A stretch of 5,030 nt of DNA from Actinomycetota bacterium (GCA_028715585.1 JAQURN010000104.1:1-5030); one strand, 5' to 3'. Shown: positions 1-4,711, counted from the stretch's first letter. A program made the numbers and translations. The notes: generated from the letters alone by a model not told the origin.

Positions 1-13
1 TAATCAAACGTGT

Positions 14-105
14 GGAGGGGTGCCCGAGTGGCCGTAAGGGAGACGCCTGCTAAGCGTTTTACCGGGAGAACCGGTACGTGGGTTCGAATCCCACCCCCTC
101 CGCCA
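14..105 (+). tRNA. tRNA-Ser(GCU), class II, CCA encoded
   Basis: This is a complete serine tRNA that decodes AGC/AGU codons. The acceptor strands GGAGGGG (14-20) and CCCCTCC (95-101) pair perfectly, the discriminator is G102 and CCA is encoded at 103-105. The anticodon stem is 42-46/54-58 around loop 47-53, with anticodon GCT at 49-51. A long variable arm (about 59-77, ACCGG...CCGGT) marks a class II tRNA, and with this anticodon identifies serine. The T-arm is GTGGG/CCCAC (78-82/90-94) around TTCGAAT. Only 13 bases precede it, so its promoter lies mostly outside the window. Its T-arm recurs inverted at 129-142 and its 3' end recurs directly at 477-502. Confidence 0.97.
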
Positions 106-142
106 TTTCCTTTTTCCCCACTTCTTGAGGGATTCGAACCCA
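79..142. repeat. Inverted repeat of the tRNA T-arm
   Basis: Bases 79-92 (tgggttcgaatccc) and 129-142 (gggattcgaaccca) are perfect 14-base reverse complements, 36 bases apart. The second copy therefore looks like the T-arm of a tRNA on the minus strand. No minus-strand cloverleaf can be built around it, so it is a repeat and not a second tRNA gene. A transcript running past the tRNA could pair the two copies and sequester the T-arm of the precursor. It may equally be a scar of rearrangement at the tRNA gene. Confidence 0.85.
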
Positions 143-157
143 GGGGGGCTTATTTCC

Positions 158-183
158 TTGCGGGGGGAGTATCCCCCCAGCAA
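158..183. repeat. Strong G6/C6 hairpin
   Basis: TTGC plus GGGGGG (158-167) pairs with CCCCCC, a bulged A and GCAA (173-183) around the loop AGTAT (168-172). That gives ten base pairs with a single A179 bulge. No U-run follows on the + strand, so it is not a normal intrinsic terminator. It sits 17 bases downstream of the inverted T-arm copy and just before the long 17-bp stem. The C6 strand could instead pair with the G6 tract at 359-364. Confidence 0.75.
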
Positions 184-188
184 TCCCA

Positions 189-353
189 AGTGCGCCGTCC
201 CATAGATATCCTGGCATTCGAGCGCCCCTGCATCCACCCCAGCTGCGTTGTACTCCCTCGGAGTACATCCAGTACACCTTCGGTCGCGAGCCTTGCTGGT
301 GCGGCGCAGAATGACACTCTCGGTGCACAAGTCTACCTATGGGACGGCGCACT
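189..353. repeat. Perfect 17-bp inverted repeat
   Basis: Bases 189-205 (agtgcgccgtcccatag) are the exact reverse complement of 337-353. They enclose 131 bases that contain further self-complementary stems. A 17-bp perfect match with no mismatch is unlikely by chance in a few hundred bases. It can be read as the basal helix of a structured RNA or as inverted ends of a small element. Confidence 0.92.
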
Positions 354-368
354 ACTTAGGGGGGTAGA

Positions 369-384
369 GGTCGCGATAGCGACC
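369..384. repeat. 6-bp hairpin, loop GATA
   Basis: GGTCGC (369-374) pairs perfectly with GCGACC (379-384) around a GATA loop. It lies between two copies of TAGGGGGG (357-364 and 389-396) and just before the GCGA-capped hairpin, forming a tandem pair of short hairpins on the 3' side of the long stem. Confidence 0.7.
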
Positions 385-390
385 GTCCTA

Positions 391-410
391 GGGGGGACGC
401 GAGTCCCCCC
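391..410 (+). repeat. 8-bp hairpin capped by GCGA tetraloop
   Basis: GGGGGGAC (391-398) pairs perfectly with GTCCCCCC (403-410) around GCGA (399-402). GNRA loops are a hallmark of structured RNA and are GNRA only when read on the + strand. No U-tract follows, which argues against an ordinary intrinsic terminator. Confidence 0.8.
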
Positions 411-411
411 T

Positions 412-501
412 GGAAGAGTGAGCGGGCGTAGTGCATCTCGGCGCAGGCAAGTGTTCATCGGTCTCCCGCGAGCGACGGTTCGTACTCCACCCCCTCCGCC
501 A
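412..501 (+). pseudogene. Possible degenerate tRNA-Ser-like gene (3' end certain, 5' part tentative)
   Basis: The last 25 bases copy the 3' end of the upstream tRNA-Ser. The segment also begins GGAAGAGTG, against GGAGGGGTG in the tRNA (7 of 9), and a middle stretch around 443-455 aligns loosely with the anticodon arm. The total is 90 bases, against 92 for the real gene. It cannot be functional as drawn: acceptor pairing has two A-C mismatches, the T-stem has two mismatches, and the T-loop TTCGTAC lacks the usual A after the G. Either it is a decayed tRNA duplicate, or only the 3' end is tRNA-derived and the rest is coincidence. Confidence 0.4.
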
Positions 502-587
502 TATTTTCTTATCGGAGGTATTTCTCAGGGACAGCTTTTCACGGAGAGTGGGAACGACCGCCAGAGGGGTTGAATTTCTTGTTGAGA

Positions 588-593
588 TATAAT
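588..593 (+). promoter_or_regulatory. Likely -10 element upstream of the small membrane protein
   Basis: A perfect TATAAT lies about 98 bases upstream of the ATG at 691. No good -35 hexamer sits at 16-18 bp: TTGAAT at 570-575 is only 12 bp away. Initiation would fall near 600 and give a leader of about 90 nt holding the 615-642 hairpin. Judged on the hexamer alone. Confidence 0.45.
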
Positions 594-614
594 AAGGTTT
601 CACCAATTTGCTGG

Positions 615-642
615 AAGCCGCTGACAAGTGAGGCGGCGGCTT
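615..642 (+). promoter_or_regulatory. Leader hairpin before the small membrane protein
   Basis: AAGCCGC (615-621) pairs perfectly with GCGGCTT (636-642) around a 14-base loop. It lies in the presumed 5' leader, 48 bases before the start codon, and has no U-run after it. It matches no riboswitch I know. It may stabilise the leader or control translation. Confidence 0.4.
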
Positions 643-690
643 AAGGGGAAAGCTTGGGGAACGTTTGTGAGTTTTTAAAAGGGGGAGAAA

Positions 691-993
691 ATGGGGAATG
701 CATTGGCTGTTGAGACGGTAGATTTTTTGGCTCTTGGGGTTTTAGTGCTTGGCGCTATCTTTTTCTTTTGGGAATATGTGAGGGTGAAAGAAAAAGATTT
801 TCTAATCCTTGCTTCTGGCTTTTTGCTCACGGCGGTAGGGATGGTTGTTTCTGTTGCGAATGAACCTGCCGTAGTTGAAGTTGTCGAGGGCGGAGGGGCA
901 GACATAGCTAGCATGGTCCTGGGAATCATAGGGCTCATACTGGTCGTGGTTTTCATCGCTTTGACGATAATAAAGCAGACCAAAAAAGAATAG
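691..993 (+). CDS. Small three-helix membrane protein of unknown function
   Basis: No family was recognised. The 100-residue product has three clear hydrophobic segments, at about residues 10-27, 37-55 and 73-94. The loop between the first two is basic-rich (R31, K33, K35) and the C-terminal tail is KQTKKE, while the second loop (57-71) is acidic. The positive-inside rule therefore predicts N-terminus out and C-terminus in. There is no signal-peptidase site or catalytic motif. The ATG start is well supported by GGGGGAG at 681-687, four bases upstream. It appears to be monocistronic, with a -10 box about 100 bases upstream and a hairpin terminator at 1154-1179. The hydrophobic pattern and ribosome-binding site make a real gene likely. 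The function is open. Confidence 0.8.
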   Translation: MGNALAVETVDFLALGVLVLGAIFFFWEYVRVKEKDFLILASGFLLTAVGMVVSVANEPAVVEVVEGGGADIASMVLGIIGLILVVVFIALTIIKQTKKE

Positions 994-1106
994 CTCCAAG
1001 CTTCTCAACGGTTCCCCTCGAGAGAAAATAAGAAACTGTGGCTTTTTCACTTTTCCGCACTGCAAAGTTAACTCTTAGACGGGTAGTTAGTTTTTTGCTT
1101 GGTTTG

Positions 1107-1135
1107 TTGGAGATTTTGAGATTGTGTGTTAGAAT
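1107..1135 (+). promoter_or_regulatory. Promoter-like pair just upstream of a terminator
   Basis: TTGGAG (1107-1112) and TAGAAT (1130-1135) are separated by exactly 17 bp, close to a sigma70 consensus. Initiation near 1142 would meet the terminator at 1154-1179 after about 35 nt, and no gene follows on this strand until ychF. It may be fortuitous or may drive a very short RNA. The rest of 994-1153 shows no ORF or clear fold. Confidence 0.3.
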
Positions 1136-1153
1136 AGTCTTTACGAAAAGTTG

Positions 1154-1179
1154 AAAAGCTCCGAAAAGGAGCTTTTTTT
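1154..1179. terminator. Bidirectional intrinsic terminator
   Basis: AAAAGCTCC (1154-1162) and GGAGCTTTT (1168-1176) form a nine-pair stem around GAAAA. A seven-T run (1173-1179) follows on the + strand, and a four-T run follows the stem on the minus strand. It sits between the convergent membrane-protein gene (+) and pilin-like gene (-), about 160 bases past the first and 95 bases past the second, so it can end transcription from both sides. Confidence 0.88.
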
Positions 1180-1274
1180 ATGCCCTTCTGAAGGTAATCC
1201 ACGTCCAACGAATATCGCCTAACTTGCTATCTTTTTTCGCTTTGCATACAAGATGTAGGTGGCGTCCACGCCTC

Positions 1275-1532
1275 TCAAAGCGATCCGTGGGCGGTGCACG
1301 GCACTTTGAATGTTGGTCCGTTGAAATCGGTCACTTCGTAGTTGTAACTCCCTCCTGAAGGATACAAGGGCAAGGCATCCAGGAATCCAAGTTCCACGAG
1401 TTGTTCCATTCTATCTGGGAAATTGCCCTCCGAGTTATAGAAAGTCAGCAACGCTCCTCTCAGATTCTTGATTGTTCTTGCAATCCTGATGCTTATAGGG
1501 AAGCGTATCAGATTGTGGAACCTTTTGAGCAT
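1275..1532 (-). CDS. Pilin-like C-terminal domain protein lacking the N-terminal helix
   Basis: The 85-residue product resembles the globular part of type IV pilins and type II secretion pseudopilins. Residues 21-67 carry the usual order: NLRGAL, an aromatic-rich helix (TFYNSEGNFP), a short 'L.ELGFLDALP' stretch and a 'PSGGSYNYEV' turn. The end CTAHGSL contains a CxxH pair like that seen in some pilin C-termini. The family normally starts with a prepilin-peptidase site and about 20 hydrophobic residues used for membrane insertion and fibre packing. Here the N-terminus is MLKRFHNLIRFPISIRIART, basic and not a membrane helix. The start has a strong ribosome-binding site, GGAGAGGAG at 1536-1544. 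No missing N-terminal piece fits in the 81 bp before the divergent ychF. It is either a soluble derivative or a remnant. Confidence 0.65.
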   Translation of the reverse strand: MLKRFHNLIRFPISIRIARTIKNLRGALLTFYNSEGNFPDRMEQLVELGFLDALPLYPSGGSYNYEVTDFNGPTFKVPCTAHGSL

Positions 1533-1573
1533 TATCTCCTCTCCCTAGCGCGCGTGGAGTTTATGGGCGACAA

Positions 1574-1579
1574 TATAAT
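1574..1579 (+). promoter_or_regulatory. Likely ychF -10 element in a divergent promoter region
   Basis: TATAAT lies 34 bases before the TTG start of ychF at 1614, with no convincing -35 box at 17 bp. Initiation near 1586 would leave only a few bases before the alternative TTG at 1590, which supports the 1614 start. The same AT-rich patch read on the minus strand (TATATT) could serve the divergent pilin-like gene. Confidence 0.45.
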
Positions 1580-1602
1580 TTGATGTCGGTTGTGGGAAAA
1601 AT

Positions 1603-1608
1603 GGAGGT
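1603..1608 (+). promoter_or_regulatory. Ribosome binding site deciding the ychF start
   Basis: GGAGGT is six bases upstream of TTG 1614. The longer reading from TTG 1590 would place this site inside the coding region and would add eight residues (MWEKWRSK) before the conserved start of the family. Confidence 0.8.
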
Positions 1609-1613
1609 CGAAG

Positions 1614-2708
1614 TTGAGCACCTTGAAAGTAGGGATAGTCGGACTTCCAAATGCCGGTAAAACCACACTCTTCAACGCTCTTTCCAGGGCGGGAGCGCAA
1701 GTCGCGCCTTATCCTTTCACCACGGTCGAACCTAATGTTGGGGTGGCTTTTGTTCCTGATGAGAGGCTCTACAAGGTTGCCGACCTCGCGGGATGCGAGA
1801 AGAGGGTTCCTGCGACGGTGAGATTCATTGACGTTGCTGGGCTAGTTGAGGGTGCGAGCAAGGGAGAAGGGCTTGGAAACCTCTTCCTTTCCCACGTCCG
1901 TGGCGTTGATGCTATTTTACACGTTGTCCGTGCGTTTGAAGGCTTAGGAGTTTCGCATGTGGCGGGAGGAACTAATCCCCTCCGGGATGTCGAGCTGATT
2001 GACACGGAATTGAGATTATCGGACCTAGAGATACTGGAGAGGGAAATCGAGAAGACCAAGCGAGTAGCAAAGAGTGGAAAGAAGGAAGAAAAGGCGAAAC
2101 TCGAGGGGCTTATGGAGCTAGAGAGAATCGTCGAGAATGAGACCGCGCCCGCGAAGGAGGTAGTTTCAAGAAAGTTGCTTGATTACCTGCCGGAGGCAGG
2201 CTTGCTTACTATAAAGCCGATGATGATTGTGCTGAACGTTGGGGATGAGTTTGTTGAGGGAACCGAGGAGGAACTCTCTGTATGGGTTGAGGAGCGGGGA
2301 ATCCCCCTCGTCAAGGTAAACGCTGAAGTAGAGGCAGAGCTTGCGGAGCTCGAACCGGAGGAAGCGGAGGAATTCAAGTCCGAAATGGGGATAGGCGAAG
2401 CAAGCCTGGAAACTATCATGAGGTCGAGCTACCAGATGCTCGGTCTCATAACCTTCTTTTCTATAGACTCAGGCGAATGCAAAGGGTGGTCAACACCGGA
2501 AGGCTCCACCGCTTCCCAAGCTGCGGGAAGGATACACTCCGACTTCGAGAAAGGCTTTGTGAAGGCAGAGGTCGTTCATTACCACGACTTCACTTCCTGT
2601 GGCTCGTTTGCATTGGCGAGGGAAAAGGGTTTACTTAAGGTCGAGGGGAGAGACTACGTCGTTTGTGATGGGGACGTAATTCACTTCAAATTCGCGCCCA
2701 CCAGTTAG
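1614..2708 (+). CDS. ychF: Ribosome-binding GTPase/ATPase YchF (Obg-like)
   Basis: YchF/OLA1 proteins are cytoplasmic P-loop NTPases of the Obg branch that bind ribosomes and often prefer ATP. From TTG 1614 the product is 364 residues, the usual family length, starting MSTLKVGIVGL. The Walker A/G1 motif GLPNAGKTT is at 10-18 and YPFTTVEPNVG at 33-43. The G3 region DVAGLVEGASKGEGLGN is at 73-89. A charged coiled-coil insertion spans about 130-180. The G4 position reads NVGDE (208-212) in place of the canonical NKxD, as expected for this relaxed-specificity group. The C-terminal TGS domain begins near 278 (LITFF) and includes QAAGRIHSDFEKGFVKAEV and EGRDYVVCDGDVIHFKF. It is followed by a 172-bp gap with a fresh promoter for radC, so it is probably transcribed alone. 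Confidence 0.96.
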   Translation: MSTLKVGIVGLPNAGKTTLFNALSRAGAQVAPYPFTTVEPNVGVAFVPDERLYKVADLAGCEKRVPATVRFIDVAGLVEGASKGEGLGNLFLSHVRGVDAILHVVRAFEGLGVSHVAGGTNPLRDVELIDTELRLSDLEILEREIEKTKRVAKSGKKEEKAKLEGLMELERIVENETAPAKEVVSRKLLDYLPEAGLLTIKPMMIVLNVGDEFVEGTEEELSVWVEERGIPLVKVNAEVEAELAELEPEEAEEFKSEMGIGEASLETIMRSSYQMLGLITFFSIDSGECKGWSTPEGSTASQAAGRIHSDFEKGFVKAEVVHYHDFTSCGSFALAREKGLLKVEGRDYVVCDGDVIHFKFAPTS

Positions 2709-2806
2709 CGCGTCTTTCCACAGATATAGCGAGCGCCAAGTTGTCCATGGGGCAGCAAATTGTTTTCCGCGCGGGCAACTAGCGGCAATTTACTCCTTCT
2801 TAGTTT

Positions 2807-2835
2807 TTGATTCCTGTCTTTTGGGGGAGTATAAT
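2807..2835 (+). promoter_or_regulatory. radC promoter, sigma70 type
   Basis: TTGATT (2807-2812), a 17-bp spacer and a perfect TATAAT (2830-2835) make the best promoter in the window. Initiation near 2842 would leave a 39-nt leader before the radC ATG at 2881. It also rules out starts at 2821 and 2834, because those would lie upstream of the transcript. The GGGGGAG inside the spacer imitates a ribosome-binding site. Confidence 0.75.
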
Positions 2836-2880
2836 GAATTTGGTTGCTTTGCTTGGGCGAAGAATTTTTGGATATCAAAA

Positions 2881-3576
2881 ATGGAGCTTGAACGAATTCC
2901 CGATACAAGCGGCAATTTCATAGAGGAGCAACCCTCCAACCGGGAGCTTTTCTTTGTTTTCCTGAAAGCCTTTTTCAGCCCCGAGCGCGCGGATTTACTT
3001 TCGAAGGAGATATGCGAGAAGGCAGAGTTGCTCGGGGGGCTTTCCGAGCTTACGCGTGAAGAGTTATCGCTTTTCTCTGGCATAGGAGAGGCACGGGCGG
3101 GCGCGATTCTTGCGGCGTTAGAGATTGGGAAAAGGGCATGTGAGGTCCCACCCGCCAGCCCATCCGTGAGATCCAGCTCAGAGGCGTTTAGCCTATTCAA
3201 GCCAATCATGTTTGGGCACAAGGCGGAGCTGTTTTGCGCAGCCCTCCTCGACAACAAGTTGAGACTGATTTCAGTGGTGGAGGTCTCCCGGGGCACTCTC
3301 ACCGCGAGCATCGTTCACCCAAGGGAAGCGTTCTGGATGGCGGTGAGGCGGTCAGCATACGGAGTGATATTTGCTCACAATCACCCCAGTGGTGATCCAC
3401 AGCCGAGCGGAGAAGACAGAAGGGTAACCACCAGGCTTTGCAAGGTCGGAAGCATCCTTGGCATTCCGGTCCTCGATCATATTGTTCTCGGGACGAGGGA
3501 TTCTTATTACAGCTTCGCCGATTCGGGTGGGTTGGATGGTTGGAATCGTGAGTTTCACGGTATGCTCTTTGAATAG
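2881..3576 (+). CDS. radC: RadC family JAMM-motif protein
   Basis: From ATG 2881 the product is 231 residues, a normal length for RadC/UPF0758. The N-terminal half carries a helix-hairpin-helix-like segment, about residues 62-85 (LSLFSGIGEARAGAILAALEIGKR on translation). The C-terminal JAB/JAMM domain (about 100-225) has E134 and the metal-binding motif HNHPSGDPQPS with H166, H168 and D172, followed by LDHIVLG at 198-204. All expected JAMM zinc ligands are therefore present. The biological role of RadC is unsettled: early claims of a DNA-repair function were not borne out, and the domain suggests a metal-dependent hydrolase. A longer frame from TTG 2821 exists but overlaps the promoter. The ribosome-binding site for 2881 is weak (GGATA near 2869). 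It is probably expressed from its own promoter. Confidence 0.95.
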   Translation: MELERIPDTSGNFIEEQPSNRELFFVFLKAFFSPERADLLSKEICEKAELLGGLSELTREELSLFSGIGEARAGAILAALEIGKRACEVPPASPSVRSSSEAFSLFKPIMFGHKAELFCAALLDNKLRLISVVEVSRGTLTASIVHPREAFWMAVRRSAYGVIFAHNHPSGDPQPSGEDRRVTTRLCKVGSILGIPVLDHIVLGTRDSYYSFADSGGLDGWNREFHGMLFE

Positions 3577-3577
3577 C

Positions 3578-3594
3578 TGGAAATCTTGGAAATC
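3578..3594 (+). repeat. Short direct repeat after radC
   Basis: TGGAAATC occurs twice, at 3578-3585 and 3587-3594, with a nine-base period directly after the radC stop. It is too short to assign a role. Confidence 0.5.
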
Positions 3595-3610
3595 ACCGAC
3601 AAAGCGGGAA

Positions 3611-3641
3611 CACCTGGCAATTTTGGCTTAGAATCCAGGTG
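3611..3641 (+). terminator. Hairpin between radC and the acetyltransferase, weak terminator or leader element
   Basis: CACCTGG (3611-3617) pairs perfectly with CCAGGTG (3635-3641) across a 17-base loop, and ATTTT follows. The T-run is short, so termination after radC would be leaky at best. The stem ends only five bases before the acetyltransferase ribosome-binding site, so it could alternatively modulate that gene. TAGAAT in the loop (3629-3634) has no matching -35 box. Confidence 0.4.
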
Positions 3642-3646
3642 ATTTT

Positions 3647-3654
3647 GGAAGGAG
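3647..3654 (+). promoter_or_regulatory. Ribosome binding site supporting a TTG start
   Basis: GGAAGGAG lies six bases before TTG 3661. This spacing is ideal and settles the non-ATG start of the acetyltransferase gene. Confidence 0.85.
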
Positions 3655-3660
3655 TAGAAG

Positions 3661-4284
3661 TTGAGAGAATTGTTCGAGGGTTGGCGAACCGTGATGGACC
3701 ACCCCCGTGTTTTTCTGAATGCCTGGAAGTTAAAAAAAAGCGGGGTTGAGCTTGGCGCGTTTTCCTGGATCGAGGGAAATGTGAAAGTTTATCTTGCCGC
3801 TCGTTCGGGTGTGAGGATTGGTAAAAGGGTCTTCATACCCAGGGATATCGAGATACTGGGAAACGATGATGGAAAAATCATCATCGGCGATGACGTGTCG
3901 ATTGACTCTTGCGCGAGATTCCACGTGGCGAACCAGGCTACCCTGCAGATAGGGAACAAGGTTGGAGTTGGAGCTTACGACTTTCTCGATGCCTTCGACG
4001 ACCTCACGATTGGTGAAAACACGATGCTAGGTCCGTTTCTCCACGTAATCTGCGCAGACCATGGCGTGAAGAGGGATATTCCAATGAGGGAGCAGAGGGG
4101 CACCTACGCTCCCATCTCCATAGGGAAAGATTGTTGGATTGGATCTGAGGTTGTGGTTTTGAAGGGAGTGACAATTGGAGATGGGGCAGTGGTTGGGGCG
4201 GGTTCAGTGGTCACGAAGGACATCCCCGAGTACTGTATCGCAGCCGGCGTTCCAGCGAGGGTTTTGAAGGAAAGGCCTTCTTAG
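3661..4284 (+). CDS. Hexapeptide-repeat (left-handed beta-helix) O-acetyltransferase
   Basis: The 207-residue product belongs to the acyl-CoA-dependent transferases built on left-handed beta-helix hexapeptide repeats, in the maltose/galactoside/colanic-acid acetyltransferase group. Helical N-terminal residues 1-30 precede imperfect [LIV]GxxxX repeats through about 52-125. The insertion CADHG (131-135) holds the expected catalytic H134. The diagnostic C-terminal block PISIGKDCWIGSEVVVLKGVTIGDGAVVGAGSVVTKDIP follows on translation (151-189), then AAGVPARVLKER. Such enzymes acetylate sugars or surface glycans in the cytoplasm, usually as trimers. The acceptor cannot be told from sequence, and no glycan gene is nearby. 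It starts at TTG behind a strong ribosome-binding site and is followed after 19 bases by the DUF192 gene, so the two are probably co-transcribed. Confidence 0.92.
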   Translation: MRELFEGWRTVMDHPRVFLNAWKLKKSGVELGAFSWIEGNVKVYLAARSGVRIGKRVFIPRDIEILGNDDGKIIIGDDVSIDSCARFHVANQATLQIGNKVGVGAYDFLDAFDDLTIGENTMLGPFLHVICADHGVKRDIPMREQRGTYAPISIGKDCWIGSEVVVLKGVTIGDGAVVGAGSVVTKDIPEYCIAAGVPARVLKERPS

Positions 4285-4303
4285 AAGCTCGTGAGTTGAT
4301 GAG

Positions 4304-4666
4304 ATGGAATCGGACAGGTATGCGGTGGTCATAAACAAGACGGCAGGGAAGGTGCTTGCCGAACGCGCAAGCGTGGCACTCAAACCACGGGAACGCCTCC
4401 GAGGGCTTATAGGAAGAGAATCCATGGAAGCAGGAGAGGCTCTGGTAATTCCCCGCTCCAAACAGATACATACTTTCGGCATGCGATTTGACATAGATGT
4501 TCTCTTTCTCGACAAAGGTGGAAGGGTGGTAAAAGCTTGCCCGGCGTTTGTCCCACGCCGATTGTCTCCGTTTGTGTTTCGCTCCGCGACCGTAATAGAG
4601 CTTCCTTCCGGGGTTTTGAATCGAAGCGGGACGAAAGAGTGGGACATTGTTAAAATAGTGACATAG
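4304..4666 (+). CDS. DUF192 (COG1430) family protein
   Basis: The 120-residue product is a complete DUF192 domain. Diagnostic segments are RLRGLIGRE (31-39), the signature IHTFGMRFDIDVLFLD (55-70), an RVVKACPAFVPRR stretch (74-86) and IELPSGVLNRSGTKEWDIV (98-116 approximately). Many DUF192 proteins are exported or lipoproteins, but this one has no signal peptide or lipobox and should be cytoplasmic. The biochemical role of the family is not established. The ribosome-binding site is weak (GATGAG just before the ATG), and translation may be coupled to the acetyltransferase gene 19 bases upstream. It is in the same reading frame as the fdhD gene that follows 45 bases after its TAG stop. Confidence 0.92.
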   Translation: MESDRYAVVINKTAGKVLAERASVALKPRERLRGLIGRESMEAGEALVIPRSKQIHTFGMRFDIDVLFLDKGGRVVKACPAFVPRRLSPFVFRSATVIELPSGVLNRSGTKEWDIVKIVT

Positions 4667-4711
4667 AAGATTAGCCGAATCTACAAGCGCTTCGAGCACT
4701 TTGGGGGCTAC

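Larger units (their letters stand above)
158..410 (+). ncRNA. Candidate large structured RNA between tRNA-Ser and its 3'-end copy
   Basis: No known RNA family was recognised. By eye the segment folds into: hairpin 158-167/173-183; a perfect 17-bp helix 189-205/337-353; inside that, a broken stem of 215-219/309-313, 222-226/303-307 and 230-232 plus 239-243 with 295-302; a hairpin 249-256/260-267; then hairpins 369-374/379-384 and 391-398/403-410. The last is closed by a GCGA tetraloop, which is GNRA-type only on the + strand and so favours + strand transcription, possibly read through from the tRNA. tmRNA, RNase P, SRP RNA and intron signatures were sought and not found. DNA-level hairpins of a mobile element could give the same picture. 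Confidence 0.4.
81..502 (+). repeat. Direct repeat of tRNA-Ser 3' end (att-like bracket)
   Basis: Bases 81-106, the end of the tRNA-Ser gene including CCA and one base beyond, match 477-502 at 23 of 26 positions. The last 16 bases (91-106 and 487-502, ccaccccctccgccat) are identical. The copies are 396 bp apart. A displaced copy of a tRNA 3' end is the usual footprint of tyrosine-recombinase integration at a tRNA gene, because the element restores the tRNA end. There is no integrase between the copies, so if this is an element it is non-autonomous or a remnant. The alternative is tandem tRNA duplication followed by decay. Confidence 0.7.

Noticed and set aside
120..191. Minus-strand tRNA around the inverted T-arm
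   Set aside because: A 72-base interval can be drawn, but the T-stem has only three pairs, the acceptor only four, and no anticodon arm forms because the G6/C6 hairpin occupies the middle.
4..352. Two minus-strand open frames opposite the tRNA
   Set aside because: Their products contain typical tRNA-antisense peptides (such as GVGFEPTYRFSR and WDSNPRT) and are shadows of the tRNA and repeats.
120..501. tmRNA (ssrA), because of GGATTCGA near the 5' side and a tRNA-like 3' end
   Set aside because: The 5' acceptor strand complementary to CCCCTCC is missing, the text after GGATTCGA is not the conserved ACNGG, the T-loop lacks its conserved A, and no tag reading frame with a stop is present.
190..501. 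Group II intron, because GTGCG begins at 190
   Set aside because: No domain V hairpin with its catalytic AGC/CGU features was found, and the GTGCG lies inside a simple inverted repeat.
412..501. Selenocysteine tRNA, suggested by GGAAGA at the start, a TCA triplet at 455-457 and nearby fdhD
   Set aside because: The TCA is not in a seven-base loop closed by a stem, and the long acceptor and D-stem expected of tRNA-Sec do not form.
10..573. Long + strand open frame of 187 codons
   Set aside because: It runs through the tRNA gene and the inverted repeats, has low-complexity proline and arginine-rich content, and lacks a ribosome-binding site. It is open only because the region is G/C-rich.
510..580. 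Glycine riboswitch-like words (TCTCAGGGACAG, GGAGAG, AGGGG)
   Set aside because: The motifs are in the wrong order and spacing for one aptamer, and the closing CTCTCAGG part is absent downstream.
1401..1583. 60-codon + strand frame
   Set aside because: It lies antisense to the pilin-like gene and runs through the ychF promoter region, with no ribosome-binding site.
2834..2923. 29-codon leader-peptide frame overlapping the radC start
   Set aside because: Its ATG overlaps the -10 box of the likely radC promoter, so it would not be on the main transcript, and the peptide shows no recognisable attenuation feature.
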